Below, one piece after another: positions 40,478 to 48,628 of a stretch of DNA of 64,000 nt; position 1 is the stretch's first letter, and every line of letters begins with the position of its first letter. The stretch is taken from contig NZ_MRBK01000014.1 in NCBI RefSeq assembly GCF_001969815.1, forward strand, positions 62,001 through 126,000. Direction: 5' to 3'. A program made the translations under genes and the position numbers. This DNA comes from Bacillus swezeyi. GTDB taxonomy: Bacteria > Bacillota > Bacilli > Bacillales > Bacillaceae. The notes below the pieces were generated by a model. That model had not been told where the DNA came from and did not search any database. It saw only the letters and a program-made list of their open reading frames with translations.

Positions 40478-41062
40478 TTACATGGAGACTGATTGATCTT
40501 TTCCGGCGGCTTCGATCGCTTTTGCTTTTTGATCTATTTCTCGCAAAGCCGCTGACACAGTAATGACTGCGTAAAGAATCAACAAGAGTCCAGGCACGAT
40601 TAACAAGATGGCCGTGCCGATAGGTTTACTTGCAAAATCCAGCAAATATCCGGCATACGGAACCGTAATTCCCGAATATTCAGCTACAACATTTTCCGCC
40701 AAAACAGGATCGGAATCAGGGTTTTGATTGTTGTCACCCTTTGTTTTAAACATAAGATTTGATTTATTTTTTGTTATACCGATAATTCGGTGGGTAACCA
40801 TTGTGTCTTGGTCTTGCATGAATGTAATGATATCTCCCTTTTTCAAATTCTCGGGATTTTTCATTTTTTGAACGGCGATTACAGAACCTGTCTGAAACTC
40901 CGGTTCCATCGATCCGGATAAAACAGTTTTCAATTGATAGCCAAACAGCTGCGGCTCTCCGCCGGACGACTTTGTTGAAATTACGACGATGATCGCCGCG
41001 ATGATCAGCGTGAAAATAATCACATACAAGAAATTGCTGACCCATTTCATCACTTTTTTCAT
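40478..41062 (-). CDS. sipW: Signal peptidase SipW (ER type)
   Basis: Membrane peptidase that processes TasA and TapA. It is of the eukaryal/archaeal type: the nucleophile serine is in LSGSMEPEF and the general base is a histidine (MVTHRIIG) instead of lysine. Membrane helices at about 10-30 and 145-175. 194 residues (190 in B. subtilis). The start overlaps the tapA stop by four bases. Confidence 0.95.
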   Translation of the reverse strand: MKKVMKWVSNFLYVIIFTLIIAAIIVVISTKSSGGEPQLFGYQLKTVLSGSMEPEFQTGSVIAVQKMKNPENLKKGDIITFMQDQDTMVTHRIIGITKNKSNLMFKTKGDNNQNPDSDPVLAENVVAEYSGITVPYAGYLLDFASKPIGTAILLIVPGLLLILYAVITVSAALREIDQKAKAIEAAGKDQSVSM

Positions 41063-41799
41063 GACGCTTCCCCGCTTTCCAATGAATGTTCTTCTTTACT
41101 TTTTTCTTCATTTACGGAACGACTCTCGTCTGTCGTTTCTTTTTGTATTTTTTGTTCTTGTTCAGACTCTTGCGGTGCTTGTGTTTGTTCTTTTTGTTTT
41201 GGCTGTGAAGAAGCTTTTTTAGGAGGCTTTGGCGTTTCTTCCTTGCAATCTTGAAGTTCCATTACCTTCGACCAAATGACGGACTTTCCACGTTTATAAT
41301 CTGGATGGCCTTCAGGTTTGATCAATTTAAAGGCATATAATCCTCCCTTTACCGCACGCTTTGACTCTATCCTGTACTCACGGCCTGTGCCCTCTTTTGA
41401 AACCGCGCCTTTGTCTATGACAACTCCATCTTTAAGCGGCTTTGCTGAATTCTCTATTTTATGCAGTTCCCAGTTCCAGTCGGAGCTGGTTATTTTTTGA
41501 CCGCGGTTTTTAAATTCTGCAAATAATGTTAAAGGTGCACATACCGTTCCTTTCGTCTTTGTCTGTTTTTGAAGCTTCAGATCGCTTCCGTCCCACTGTT
41601 TGTCATCCGCATGATCGAATACTGCAGACGCTTTCATTGGCATGCTGTATTTTTCCACATCATGAAAGGATGCGGTTGTATGTTGATTCAGCTGACTAGC
41701 CAAACCAATCAAAAGGTAAATGATCAACATCATTTGAAAACCGATGACTGTTTTTTTGTCTCTTTTTCGGCATCTCCTAGTTCGAGATAATCGGATCAT
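41059..41799 (-). CDS. tapA: TapA, TasA anchoring/assembly protein
   Basis: Accessory matrix protein that promotes TasA fibre assembly. Signal segment about 18-40, conserved core with KGTVCAPLTLFAEF, WNWELHKIENSAKPLKDG and a second cysteine in MELQDCKEE, then a charged Gln/Glu/Lys-rich tail (about 190-246) that varies between species. Start ATG at 41799 after AGGAGGG gives 246 residues (253 in B. subtilis); 32 upstream codons overlap the SinR operators and are not coding. Formerly yqxM. Confidence 0.93.
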   Translation of the reverse strand: MIRLSRTRRCRKRDKKTVIGFQMMLIIYLLIGLASQLNQHTTASFHDVEKYSMPMKASAVFDHADDKQWDGSDLKLQKQTKTKGTVCAPLTLFAEFKNRGQKITSSDWNWELHKIENSAKPLKDGVVIDKGAVSKEGTGREYRIESKRAVKGGLYAFKLIKPEGHPDYKRGKSVIWSKVMELQDCKEETPKPPKKASSQPKQKEQTQAPQESEQEQKIQKETTDESRSVNEEKSKEEHSLESGEAS

Positions 41800-41832
41800 G
41801 ACTACCCTCCTAGTGAGTCTGAAGTGGCTTTC

Positions 41833-41989
41833 GTTCGTTTTAAAGAACTTTATAGTTAGAGTATAAAGAACAAGAGGAAGGTTGAAAACTGTCAAAAAAG
41901 TCGATTGAGTTCGTTTTATAGAACATTATCGTTTAATTTCTCAAAAAACCTCTCAAATTCTCATCTTTTTGAAAACTTTGAAGTTCTTT
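41833..41989. promoter_or_regulatory. Cluster of SinR operators upstream of tapA
   Basis: Two nearly identical 16-base inverted repeats GTTCGTTTTAWAGAAC lie at 41833-41848 and 41909-41924. Single SinR boxes (GTTCTTT) lie at 41865-41871 (minus) and 41983-41989 (plus). SinR is known to bind GTTCTYT. The number and arrangement fit strong cooperative repression of tapA-sipW-tasA. Confidence 0.8.
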
Positions 41990-42069
41990 ATAGTGTACAC
42001 AATTTCTTCTTATTCTTTGTATAAATCGTGTTGACAAGGAAAAAAATAGTGAAGAAAGGATGATGACCC

Positions 42070-42390
42070 ATGCTGAAAAACATCATGTTATGCTTTTTTT
42101 TGCTATCTGCAGGGTTCGGACCGCTGAATGCTCATGCAACAGCTCATGAAACATCCCGCATGTCAAAATGGGAAGAGAGGGCTGTTGAGGAAGCGAAAAA
42201 ACGGTATCCGACAGCCGAAGTGCTCCTCACAAAAAAAGTATGGGATCGAAAACGCACAGACGAAGCAGTCAAACAATATCACGTGACTCTTAGCGAAGGA
42301 AATAAACACTTTGGAGTTTTTGTCACCATCTCATATGAACCCACAACACATAAAGTGAATAAAGTGGTAGTCGTTGAAGAATATAAATAA
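42070..42390 (+). CDS. yqzG: Secreted DUF3889 protein YqzG
   Basis: A 106-residue protein with a cleavable signal peptide (about 1-25, ending near AHA-TAHE) and a small PepSY-like fold: WEERAVEEAKKRYPTAE and YHVTLSEGNKHFGVFV. Function unknown; B. subtilis has it in the same place. Divergent from tapA, so the SinR operators could also affect it. Ribosome site AAAGGATG. Confidence 0.87.
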   Translation: MLKNIMLCFFLLSAGFGPLNAHATAHETSRMSKWEERAVEEAKKRYPTAEVLLTKKVWDRKRTDEAVKQYHVTLSEGNKHFGVFVTISYEPTTHKVNKVVVVEEYK

Positions 42391-42420
42391 ACCGCTTTGC
42401 GATGCAAAGCGGTTTAGATT
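42389..42420 (+). terminator. Terminator of yqzG
   Basis: A perfect 12-bp stem AAACCGCTTTGC / GCAAAGCGGTTT with a 3-base loop directly at the yqzG stop; the following T-run is short. Confidence 0.7.
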
Positions 42421-42423
42421 GTT

Positions 42424-42689
42424 TGGCAAAATCCTAAAACGGTTTAAGTTTTAGGGTTTTGTCATCTTTTCAGTGTGACCTTAAAATCCTGGAATTTTAG
42501 GGAGTCATCGGAGCGGATTTTCTCACGGCGGCGTTCAGGCAGGACGACTGGAGCGATTTATCCGCCGTTCCTTCCCTGGACATGAGCACAGACTCGCAGA
42601 CCTGACAATGAATACGAGGCGTCTACACACTGAATGCAGAAAATCACGCTCTTACCTGACTAAGTTGATCTCTTGATCGGGCTGCTGCC
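42424..42689. repeat. Possible copy of the ~190-bp dispersed Bacillus repeat
   Basis: A non-coding, structured stretch. It begins with a 14-bp hairpin (CAAAATCCTAAAAC with GTTTTAGGGTTTTG at 42427-42461), then a second AAAATCC hairpin (42479-42502), then a GC-rich section with CGGCGG and CCGCCG arms about 35 bases apart (about 42526-42566). Size, hairpin content and my memory of sequences like GTGAGAAAATCCGCTCCGATG suggest the dispersed element reported in B. subtilis and B. licheniformis. The read-out direction would be leftward. Not confirmed by alignment. Confidence 0.45.
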
Positions 42690-42872
42690 TTATTTATGGC
42701 GCTTGAATAACATAGCGCAGCCGATCGGAATTATGCCGAACCATCGATAAACCCTTGACGAGGGCTTAGACTCTTTTCTCTTCTCTTTCATTTCTCTTCT
42801 TTCATGTTTTGGTGTGTCCATATACTTAACTAGCTGTTCGGTCATATATTTTACGTAATCGTTTGTTTTCAT
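42690..42872 (-). CDS. yqzE: YqzE family protein
   Basis: A 60-residue protein with a basic middle ([12 protein letters not shown]) and a hydrophobic C terminus ([16 protein letters not shown]) that may be a membrane anchor. It follows comGG, as in B. subtilis, where it is transcribed with comG under ComK. Function unknown. Confidence 0.85.
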   Translation of the reverse strand: MKTNDYVKYMTEQLVKYMDTPKHERREMKEKRKESKPSSRVYRWFGIIPIGCAMLFKRHK

Positions 42873-42954
42873 CAGATCACCTCATCATTCCTATATGATG
42901 AAGTGTTGTCCCACGGCCTTTTTTTTATACATTCTTCATCTTACACCCAAGATG

Positions 42955-43332
42955 TTAATACTCCTTCCAATGAGTGATTTTCTTTTCCGACAGATAAAAT
43001 TGAAATTCGGCGCTTCTCATTGCTCCAGCCGCTCCAGCTGTCGTCTTTACCGTTATTTTCACATCCTTCATCTGCTTATCAGCAGTAGTTGAAACAGCAT
43101 ATGTTACCACTCCATATGCCGTTTTCACCTCTCCTTCCGTGTCTTCTTGAATATGCCTGATGGAATGGAGAATTCCATTTTGCAGGAGATTTTGCTGAGT
43201 ATAAAACTCTTTTGTTTGTTTGGCAAAGCCTTGCTTGATCATAAAGGAGACAGCCGAATGACCAGCACACAGCATGCAGACAGCAGCCATAAAAACCACT
43301 GCGGGATAAATAAACCCTTTTGAATTGTTCAC
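42955..43332 (-). CDS. comGG: ComGG, competence pseudopilin-like protein
   Basis: Minor component of the DNA-uptake pseudopilus. A hydrophobic N-terminal helix (about 5-25, GFIYPAVVFMAAVCML) resembles a pilin stem but without the usual peptidase site. The conserved NLLQNGILHSIRHI is present. GTG at 43332 follows AAGGGTGG and gives 125 residues (124 in B. subtilis); a GTG nine bases upstream overlaps the ribosome site. Confidence 0.88.
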   Translation of the reverse strand: MNNSKGFIYPAVVFMAAVCMLCAGHSAVSFMIKQGFAKQTKEFYTQQNLLQNGILHSIRHIQEDTEGEVKTAYGVVTYAVSTTADKQMKDVKITVKTTAGAAGAMRSAEFQFYLSEKKITHWKEY

Positions 43333-43343
43333 ATGAACCACCC

Positions 43344-43835
43344 TTAAGCTGAATGATAGATTGGAAATGCTGCATGATATGTCTTATCGCTGAGACTAAC
43401 AGCTTCAATCATCAATTGATGATCTTGTATCTTAAACGTGACATGTTTGACATGCTGCAAAATCGGCACATGACCTTTAGAATTGACCCTTTTTCGAATG
43501 GTTGTTTGATATTGTTCATAGCGGACCGTTTCACCCTTTGAGTTCGTCATCTCCAGCGCATGATGGCCGTTTGCTGCTTTTATATCGAGGGCATTTCTGC
43601 ATTCCTTTAAAATCTGCTCTGCCGTTATGGTCCATTCCTGCGGATGAATGTCTGTTTCTTTTCTTTCCTGAGATAAAAACAGATGAAAAATCGATGCCAT
43701 TGTCCCCGCAATAAACATATAAACCGTTAATGCGGCTAAAACATTAAGAAGGGTAAAGCCCTTTTGTCTGCAAAATCGAGAGACAGTGCTTTTGTTCTTT
43801 TCCAGGCTTGATGGAAATACAGACTTTATAGTCAT
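43344..43835 (-). CDS. comGF: ComGF, minor competence pseudopilin
   Basis: Minor pseudopilin of the ComG machinery. The N-terminal pilin-like segment QKGFTLLNVLAALTVYMF (about 24-41) gives a prepilin cleavage site G|F and hydrophobic stem. Conserved block RKRVNSKGHVPILQHV. 163 residues; some annotations of B. subtilis ComGF begin after the pilin signal. It overlaps comGE by 92 bases; tandem AAGGAG sites precede the ATG. Confidence 0.87.
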   Translation of the reverse strand: MTIKSVFPSSLEKNKSTVSRFCRQKGFTLLNVLAALTVYMFIAGTMASIFHLFLSQERKETDIHPQEWTITAEQILKECRNALDIKAANGHHALEMTNSKGETVRYEQYQTTIRKRVNSKGHVPILQHVKHVTFKIQDHQLMIEAVSLSDKTYHAAFPIYHSA

Positions 43836-44091
43836 CTCCTTTCTCCTTCCATTCTATATAATAGGCGGTTCCCTGATAAACCGCGGTTTCCTGCGGCTGA
43901 AAGGAACCGGTCAGCGTATAGCGGCTGATCTGTTCATCCAATAGGCGGTATGCCTCTTCCTCTTTTCTTGCCATTTCATTTTTTAATGCGAGCTGATGGA
44001 ACATCGGAATAAACAAAACGGTGATCATCGTCCATATTCCGAGTGCGGAAACCGTTTCAATTGTCGTAAAGCCTTTATTTCTTTTGAACAT
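43744..44091 (-). CDS. comGE: ComGE, minor competence pseudopilin
   Basis: 115 residues, equal to B. subtilis ComGE. It starts with the prepilin signal KRNKGFTTIETV followed by a hydrophobic stem (about 8-30). Overlaps comGD by 17 bases at the 5' side and comGF by 92 bases at the 3' side. Confidence 0.88.
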   Translation of the reverse strand: MFKRNKGFTTIETVSALGIWTMITVLFIPMFHQLALKNEMARKEEEAYRLLDEQISRYTLTGSFQPQETAVYQGTAYYIEWKEKGDDYKVCISIKPGKEQKHCLSILQTKGLYPS

Positions 44092-44518
44092 TGATTTTTC
44101 CGCTCCCTAAATAAACCGTCAGTTGAAAAGAGGCACAAGGCGTATCAATCACTATTTTTCCTCCTTGATTCGGAACTCCGTTCGGACTGTATGTTAAATG
44201 TTGTCTCAATGTCGATTCCTTTATGGCGATTTTATGATCAAAAGTTCTGACAAGATAAGGATCTGCCTTTTCGTCCGCGGGCATAATGGCGTACTTGAAA
44301 CGGTCGAAATCAAGATGCACCTTCACCTTTGCATTTTGAGCAAGAGCAGTCTGCTGGGCATAAAGCAAATCCTCTTCAAGCTGGGAAACGAAGTGCTGAA
44401 CGACTCTTTTTTCATAAATGGGAGGCAGTCCGGAAAACAAAGTGATCATCATAATTGAACTGATCATTAAAACGGTTAAGCTTTCAAGAAGGGTAAACCC
44501 TTTATGATCTATCGTCAT
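44075..44518 (-). CDS. comGD: ComGD, competence pseudopilin
   Basis: Pseudopilin with prepilin signal DHKGFTLLESL at the N terminus and hydrophobic stem to about residue 30; the C-terminal end VYLGSGKINVQKK matches B. subtilis. The ATG at 44518 overlaps the comGC stop (TAATG), giving 147 residues by translational coupling; the longer open frame to 44572 lies inside comGC. Confidence 0.9.
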   Translation of the reverse strand: MTIDHKGFTLLESLTVLMISSIMMITLFSGLPPIYEKRVVQHFVSQLEEDLLYAQQTALAQNAKVKVHLDFDRFKYAIMPADEKADPYLVRTFDHKIAIKESTLRQHLTYSPNGVPNQGGKIVIDTPCASFQLTVYLGSGKINVQKK

Positions 44519-44811
44519 TACTCGGTCTGCGCCCTGCCATTTGAAACCACAATGGCTTTCCCGTTGGGACATGTTGAATTCTTCTTGATATATCCTTCTG
44601 ATTCAAGATCTCCGATACTCGGCGTTTGACCGTCATGATCCATCTGATAAGCCGTGATTTGCGCTTGAATCATATTTTTCAAGCCTTCACAGCCTTTTTT
44701 TTGAATACTTTGATTATGCTTTGTGACATTTGGGATGGTAATCAGTAGCAGGATGGATATGACAAGCATGACGACAAGCATTTCAATTAATGTAAATCCC
44801 TTTTCATTCAA
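44518..44811 (-). CDS. comGC: ComGC, major competence pseudopilin
   Basis: Major subunit of the competence pseudopilus. Prepilin signal NEKGFTLIEMLVV, hydrophobic stem to about 28, then TIPNVTKHNQ and two cysteines (KKGCEGLKNM, NSTCPNGKAI) that form the known disulfide. TTG start at 44811, eight bases after AAAGGAGG, gives 97 residues (98 in B. subtilis). Confidence 0.95.
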   Translation of the reverse strand: MNEKGFTLIEMLVVMLVISILLLITIPNVTKHNQSIQKKGCEGLKNMIQAQITAYQMDHDGQTPSIGDLESEGYIKKNSTCPNGKAIVVSNGRAQTE

Positions 44812-44825
44812 TTTGCCGACCTCCT

Positions 44826-45881
44826 TTATAATTGATTCATCATTTGATACATTGGCAAAAGCATAGACAGATAAAGAATTAAAATCATGGCCGCGGTAAA
44901 CCCGTAAATCAGCGGCTGGATGATGCCCGTCCACTGTTCAGCCTTCTTTTCCAGCCGACCGATCAAAAATTGGCTGTATGAATACAGCTCTCTGTGAAGC
45001 TGACCGTTTAACTGGCCGTGAGCGATCGCTTTTGACAGATCTTTTTCATAAAACGGACGCCCTTTTAAAATTTCATCGATCGCTTCCCCTTGTTTTAGTC
45101 TCTTGATGAAACACTTTGCTTCCTTTTGATAAAACGGCAAAAAGGGCTGGCTTTCAAACGCTTTTAGACTTTCGTATATCGATAAGCCCGATTTTAGAAG
45201 ATTGCTCAGCTGAAGCGATAAAAAGTAGCTGTTAAATAATTTGAGGATTCTGCCCAACAGGGGAATTCTGATGAAAAAAAGCATTCGGGCTTCAGGAGAT
45301 TGCTTTCGTAAGCGGAACAAATAGTACGCAGCCGCAGCCATAAACATGAGCAGCATCAAAATAAACAAAAACGTGAAGCTGTCGAAAAGTGAAAGTATAG
45401 AAGCTGTCAGAAAGGGTGTTTCTATATTCATGGAGTCGTAAATCGCGGAAAATTGCGGAACAATAGCAGCTTTCAAAATATAAGCAATAATACAGACTGT
45501 CATAATTAAGAATAACGGATACTTCGCAGCCTTCTTGATTTTTTCGGCCTGATCGATTTTGCGTTGAAGCAGCTCTCCGCTTTGGCTGAAAGCGAAGGCC
45601 AGATTCTCATGTTGTTCGGCAAAATAAATGATGCTGACGGCATCTTTATGAAACGAAATCAGATTCATCACTTGAAAAACCGGATACCCTTCAGTCAGTT
45701 TTCGCATCCCGAATGATATGTCCGCTCTTTGTTTTTTGTTCAATTGCAGTTCTAACATTTTTAAAGCGTCCAGAAGCGTATAACCCCTTACCATCATCTT
45801 ACCAAGCTTTTCGAGAAGCTCCGCCTGTTCCCGGACAGGCCACCTGTTTTTAATCTGTCTCATCATAAACCCAGCGTTCAT
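44826..45881 (-). CDS. comGB: ComGB, polytopic assembly platform protein
   Basis: Inner-membrane platform of the GspF/PilC family. Two GspF domains (about 15-135 and 215-335) and three membrane helices (about 120-145, 165-190, 320-345). 351 residues, longer than the 323 of B. subtilis because of the N-terminal extension; starts at ATG codons 45866 or 45863 are alternatives. Overlaps comGA by 32 bases. Confidence 0.88.
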   Translation of the reverse strand: MNAGFMMRQIKNRWPVREQAELLEKLGKMMVRGYTLLDALKMLELQLNKKQRADISFGMRKLTEGYPVFQVMNLISFHKDAVSIIYFAEQHENLAFAFSQSGELLQRKIDQAEKIKKAAKYPLFLIMTVCIIAYILKAAIVPQFSAIYDSMNIETPFLTASILSLFDSFTFLFILMLLMFMAAAAYYLFRLRKQSPEARMLFFIRIPLLGRILKLFNSYFLSLQLSNLLKSGLSIYESLKAFESQPFLPFYQKEAKCFIKRLKQGEAIDEILKGRPFYEKDLSKAIAHGQLNGQLHRELYSYSQFLIGRLEKKAEQWTGIIQPLIYGFTAAMILILYLSMLLPMYQMMNQL

Positions 45882-46917
45882 AGGCTTCCGACGGCAGATA
45901 GCCGAGCGCTATACCTTTTCTGATCAGCAATTTCAAGGTTTCTGTACGGCTGATGACATATTCGCCCCTGGCCTCTTTCACACAAAGCTGGAGGCTCTTC
46001 CCATACAGAAGCTCAAAGATGCTTGCTCTTCTCACAGACCTTGACAGCCTGCAATATAAGGAGCACCTGTCTCCGCAAAAAGGACAGGTAAGCCCGACTA
46101 GACGCTGAGCGCTGACAGCGATTAGTGTCTGCTCGATTTCAGTTATATCAATGCCAAGCTCAAGCAGTCTGTAAATCGCCCCTTTTGCATTTTTCGCATG
46201 CATGCTCGATAATACGAGATGTCCTGTCAGCGCGGCTCTTACTGCGATTTTGGCTGTTTCGGCATCGCGGATTTCCCCCAAAATGATCATATCAGGATCA
46301 TGGCGGAGCACGGCCTTTAAACCTGCCGAATAAGTCATGCCCGCTTTTTCATTCACCTGTACCTGCAAAACATTTTCGCTGCGTGATTCAACCGGATCTT
46401 CCAGAGTAATAATATTTCGGTTAAAATGCCGCTTCGCATATTCAATCAACGAATATAGGGTCGTCGTTTTTCCTGATCCGGTCGGACCAGTGAAGATCAT
46501 CAGGCCGTGGGAATGTTTCAGGAAAGACAGCAGCTTAGCCGTTGCGCTCGGAAACAATGACAGCTTTGCGAGCGGCTGAGTGCTTGTCTGCGAAAGAATG
46601 CGGATCACCAAGCTTTCTTCATGTATGGTTGGCAAAGTGGACATTCTTAAATGAACCGGTCTATTTTTGACATGCAGGGTTAACGCACCGCTTTGCGGCT
46701 GCCTTCGTTCACCAATATCCATGGAAGATAGAAATTTAAAGTGAGAAATGAGCCGCGCACACTCATTTCTCGTCACACTGTGCTTTCTAAATAATTCATC
46801 ATCAATTCTGAAACGTATCACCGCGTCATTTTCTCCCGGAACAATATGAATATCCGACGCATTCATCATACATGCCTCTTCAATGAGCTTCCCGCTTAAT
46901 GATTCAATCGTGTACAA
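45850..46917 (-). CDS. comGA: ComGA, competence traffic ATPase
   Basis: Secretion-type ATPase that powers the competence pseudopilus; also linked to growth arrest in competent cells. Walker A GPTGSGKTT, Asp box ITLEDPVE, Walker B IILGEIRDAETA and His box SSMHAKNAKG are present; a cysteine pair (LTCPFCGD) lies in the C-terminal zinc-like region. TTG start after GGAGG gives 355 residues (356 in B. subtilis). Confidence 0.95.
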   Translation of the reverse strand: MYTIESLSGKLIEEACMMNASDIHIVPGENDAVIRFRIDDELFRKHSVTRNECARLISHFKFLSSMDIGERRQPQSGALTLHVKNRPVHLRMSTLPTIHEESLVIRILSQTSTQPLAKLSLFPSATAKLLSFLKHSHGLMIFTGPTGSGKTTTLYSLIEYAKRHFNRNIITLEDPVESRSENVLQVQVNEKAGMTYSAGLKAVLRHDPDMIILGEIRDAETAKIAVRAALTGHLVLSSMHAKNAKGAIYRLLELGIDITEIEQTLIAVSAQRLVGLTCPFCGDRCSLYCRLSRSVRRASIFELLYGKSLQLCVKEARGEYVISRTETLKLLIRKGIALGYLPSEAYERWVYDETD

Positions 46918-47004
46918 AATCCTTGCGCCTCCTTTCTAATCGCAGTTTAAACGAAAAGCACCAGAGGCCTCAAATGATCAAAAAGCGAAAATCGGGTTGA
47001 TGAC

Positions 47005-47020
47005 AAGGAAAAAAATAATT
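47005..47020. promoter_or_regulatory. Candidate ComK box upstream of comGA
   Basis: The stretch AAAAAAATAATTTTT contains AAAA-N5-TTTT, the ComK half-site pattern, about 90 bases before comGA. A second box at the usual spacing is not clear. Confidence 0.35.
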
Positions 47021-47082
47021 TTTATACGGTGGAATCTGCTATTTTGCAGAGCTTTCCGCACTCATTTTAAAAAAATGTCTCA

Positions 47083-47946
47083 TCAAATCATACTTTTACC
47101 GACTTTGTTTTCATTTTCAGGCAGACCATCCTCTTCCCTGATACAGAAACCTTTATTGCGAAGAGCTTTCGCAAGACTCTGTTCCGTTTTAATATGTGAA
47201 AAATCGACGCCGAGCTTTACGACCGTCTGGGCGATTTCCGGACCGATGCCGGAAATAATCGTTTCAATGCCTAAGAGTTTTGTGCTGTCAACGACCTTGA
47301 ATAATTGATAGGCAACCATCGTGTCGACAAGCGGCACACCCGAAATGTCAATAAACAGATGGGACAGGCGGAGTTCTGCACATTGACCGAGAGCCGATTC
47401 GATAATGACTCTTGCCCGATGTGTATCAATTTCTCCAATAAGCGGCAGAACACCGATATGTGTCGATATTGGAATGACCGGAGCGCTTAATTCATGAATC
47501 ATTTCCTTTTGGGCTTTCAGCTGGCTTGTCGTCGTCTGATCATATTCCGCAATAAATTGTTCAACGATTTCATCAATGATCAAGTGAAGACGTCTATTCC
47601 AAGCCAAAATATTTTTTTTTGAACAGCCGGGTTCATATTCATTTGAAAACGCCTCGATTTCATCCATCAATAGACTGCGGAAAATTTTAAATCCTTTTAT
47701 GCTTTCAATGACGGAAATTTGGTTCACCGCCCTGTCATGGGCCATTTCCTTCGTACATCCTACAGCTTCTTCCCAATCATTCGTCGATTTTCTTTCGGTT
47801 AGTATATTCAAAACCGCATGAATAAAATTGTGATATTGCTTTGCAGTGCTTTCTTTTTCAGCCTTTGTTTGGGACAGCCATTCATCCGCCATCTTGTCCG
47901 TCTGTTTCATCAGATAATCATAAAGGGCTGAATTTTCGCTTTCCAT
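47083..47946 (-). CDS. rsbRC: RsbRC (YqhA), stressosome co-antagonist
   Basis: Paralogue of RsbR, a scaffold subunit of the stressosome that controls sigma-B. An N-terminal non-haem globin-like sensory domain (about 1-145) is joined by a helical linker to a C-terminal STAS domain (about 160-275) with LFIDISGVPLVDTMVAYQL, where the RsbT-phosphorylated threonine is expected. ATG chosen by GAGGAGG, giving 287 residues; the longer frame adds a basic leader. In B. subtilis two genes (yqxL, yqhB) separate it from comGA; they are missing here. Confidence 0.9.
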   Translation of the reverse strand: MESENSALYDYLMKQTDKMADEWLSQTKAEKESTAKQYHNFIHAVLNILTERKSTNDWEEAVGCTKEMAHDRAVNQISVIESIKGFKIFRSLLMDEIEAFSNEYEPGCSKKNILAWNRRLHLIIDEIVEQFIAEYDQTTTSQLKAQKEMIHELSAPVIPISTHIGVLPLIGEIDTHRARVIIESALGQCAELRLSHLFIDISGVPLVDTMVAYQLFKVVDSTKLLGIETIISGIGPEIAQTVVKLGVDFSHIKTEQSLAKALRNKGFCIREEDGLPENENKVGKSMI

Positions 47947-48068
47947 GCCAATCCTCCTCATTGAATTGCTTCTAACACGGGCTTGTACAGCGGGCATTTA
48001 AGGTTGAATTTGTTTTCATACATATGTATAAAACAAAACATATTGCCAAAACTAGTCCTATCATGCGT

Positions 48069-48140
48069 TGGGCTATAGCCAAGCGGTAAGGCAACGGACT
48101 TTGACTCCGTGACGCGCTGGTTCGAATCCAGCTAGCCCAG
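48069..48140 (+). tRNA. tRNA-Gln (anticodon TTG)
   Basis: A 72-base cloverleaf: acceptor arm TGGGCTA / TAGCCCA plus discriminator G, anticodon stem ACGGA / TCCGT around CTTTGAC giving anticodon TTG, and the T-loop GGTTCGAATCC. CCA is not encoded. The terminator at 48153 follows. Confidence 0.95.
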
Positions 48141-48152
48141 TCTTTCCAGGCG

Positions 48153-48201
48153 AAAAAACGAAGATATGCTGAAATGTCCTTTCAGCAATCTTCGTTTTTT
48201 T
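48153..48201. terminator. Bidirectional terminator, tRNA-Gln and mgsR
   Basis: A long stem (AAAAAACGAAGAT plus TGCTGAAA, pairing with TTTCAGCA and ATCTTCGTTTTTT) around a 5-base loop, serving both convergent transcripts. Confidence 0.85.
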
Positions 48202-48578
48202 CATGAAACAGATCGATGCAGCGTGTTTTTCTTTAATTTTAACAGCTCGGCCGGATGATATCCGACAACCAGCTTTTCCCCATTAACAATAATCGGCCGT
48301 CTCAGCAGTTTAGGCTTTTGAATTAACAGCTCCAATACTTCGCTTACCTTTAATTCTTCAATATTCAGATTAAGCTGTTTAAATGCCTGGCTCCTTGTCG
48401 CCAATATTTCATCAATACCTTCAGTCGTGAGCGACAAAATATGTTTTAGTTCTTCTTGACTTGGTGTCTCTCTGAATAAATGGCGCTCCGTAAATTCAAC
48501 CTGATTTGCTTTCAGCCAATGTTTTGTTTTCCGGCAAGATGTACAGCTTGGGTATGAATAAAAAATCAGCTCTTCCAT
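48201..48578 (-). CDS. mgsR: MgsR, Spx/ArsC-family stress regulator
   Basis: Thiol-switch regulator of a sub-regulon of sigma-B. Spx/ArsC fold with redox motif CTSC (C12, C15) in YPSCTSCRKT; LLIQKPKLLRRPII and VVGYHP are typical of the family. 125 residues (126 in B. subtilis, YqgZ). A strong sigma-B-type promoter lies upstream, in line with known control. Confidence 0.93.
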   Translation of the reverse strand: MEELIFYSYPSCTSCRKTKHWLKANQVEFTERHLFRETPSQEELKHILSLTTEGIDEILATRSQAFKQLNLNIEELKVSEVLELLIQKPKLLRRPIIVNGEKLVVGYHPAELLKLKKNTLHRSVS

Positions 48579-48628
48579 ATGTTATTGCTCCTCCTTTGAT
48601 TGATCTGCCTTTGTCTTTGTTATGTGTA

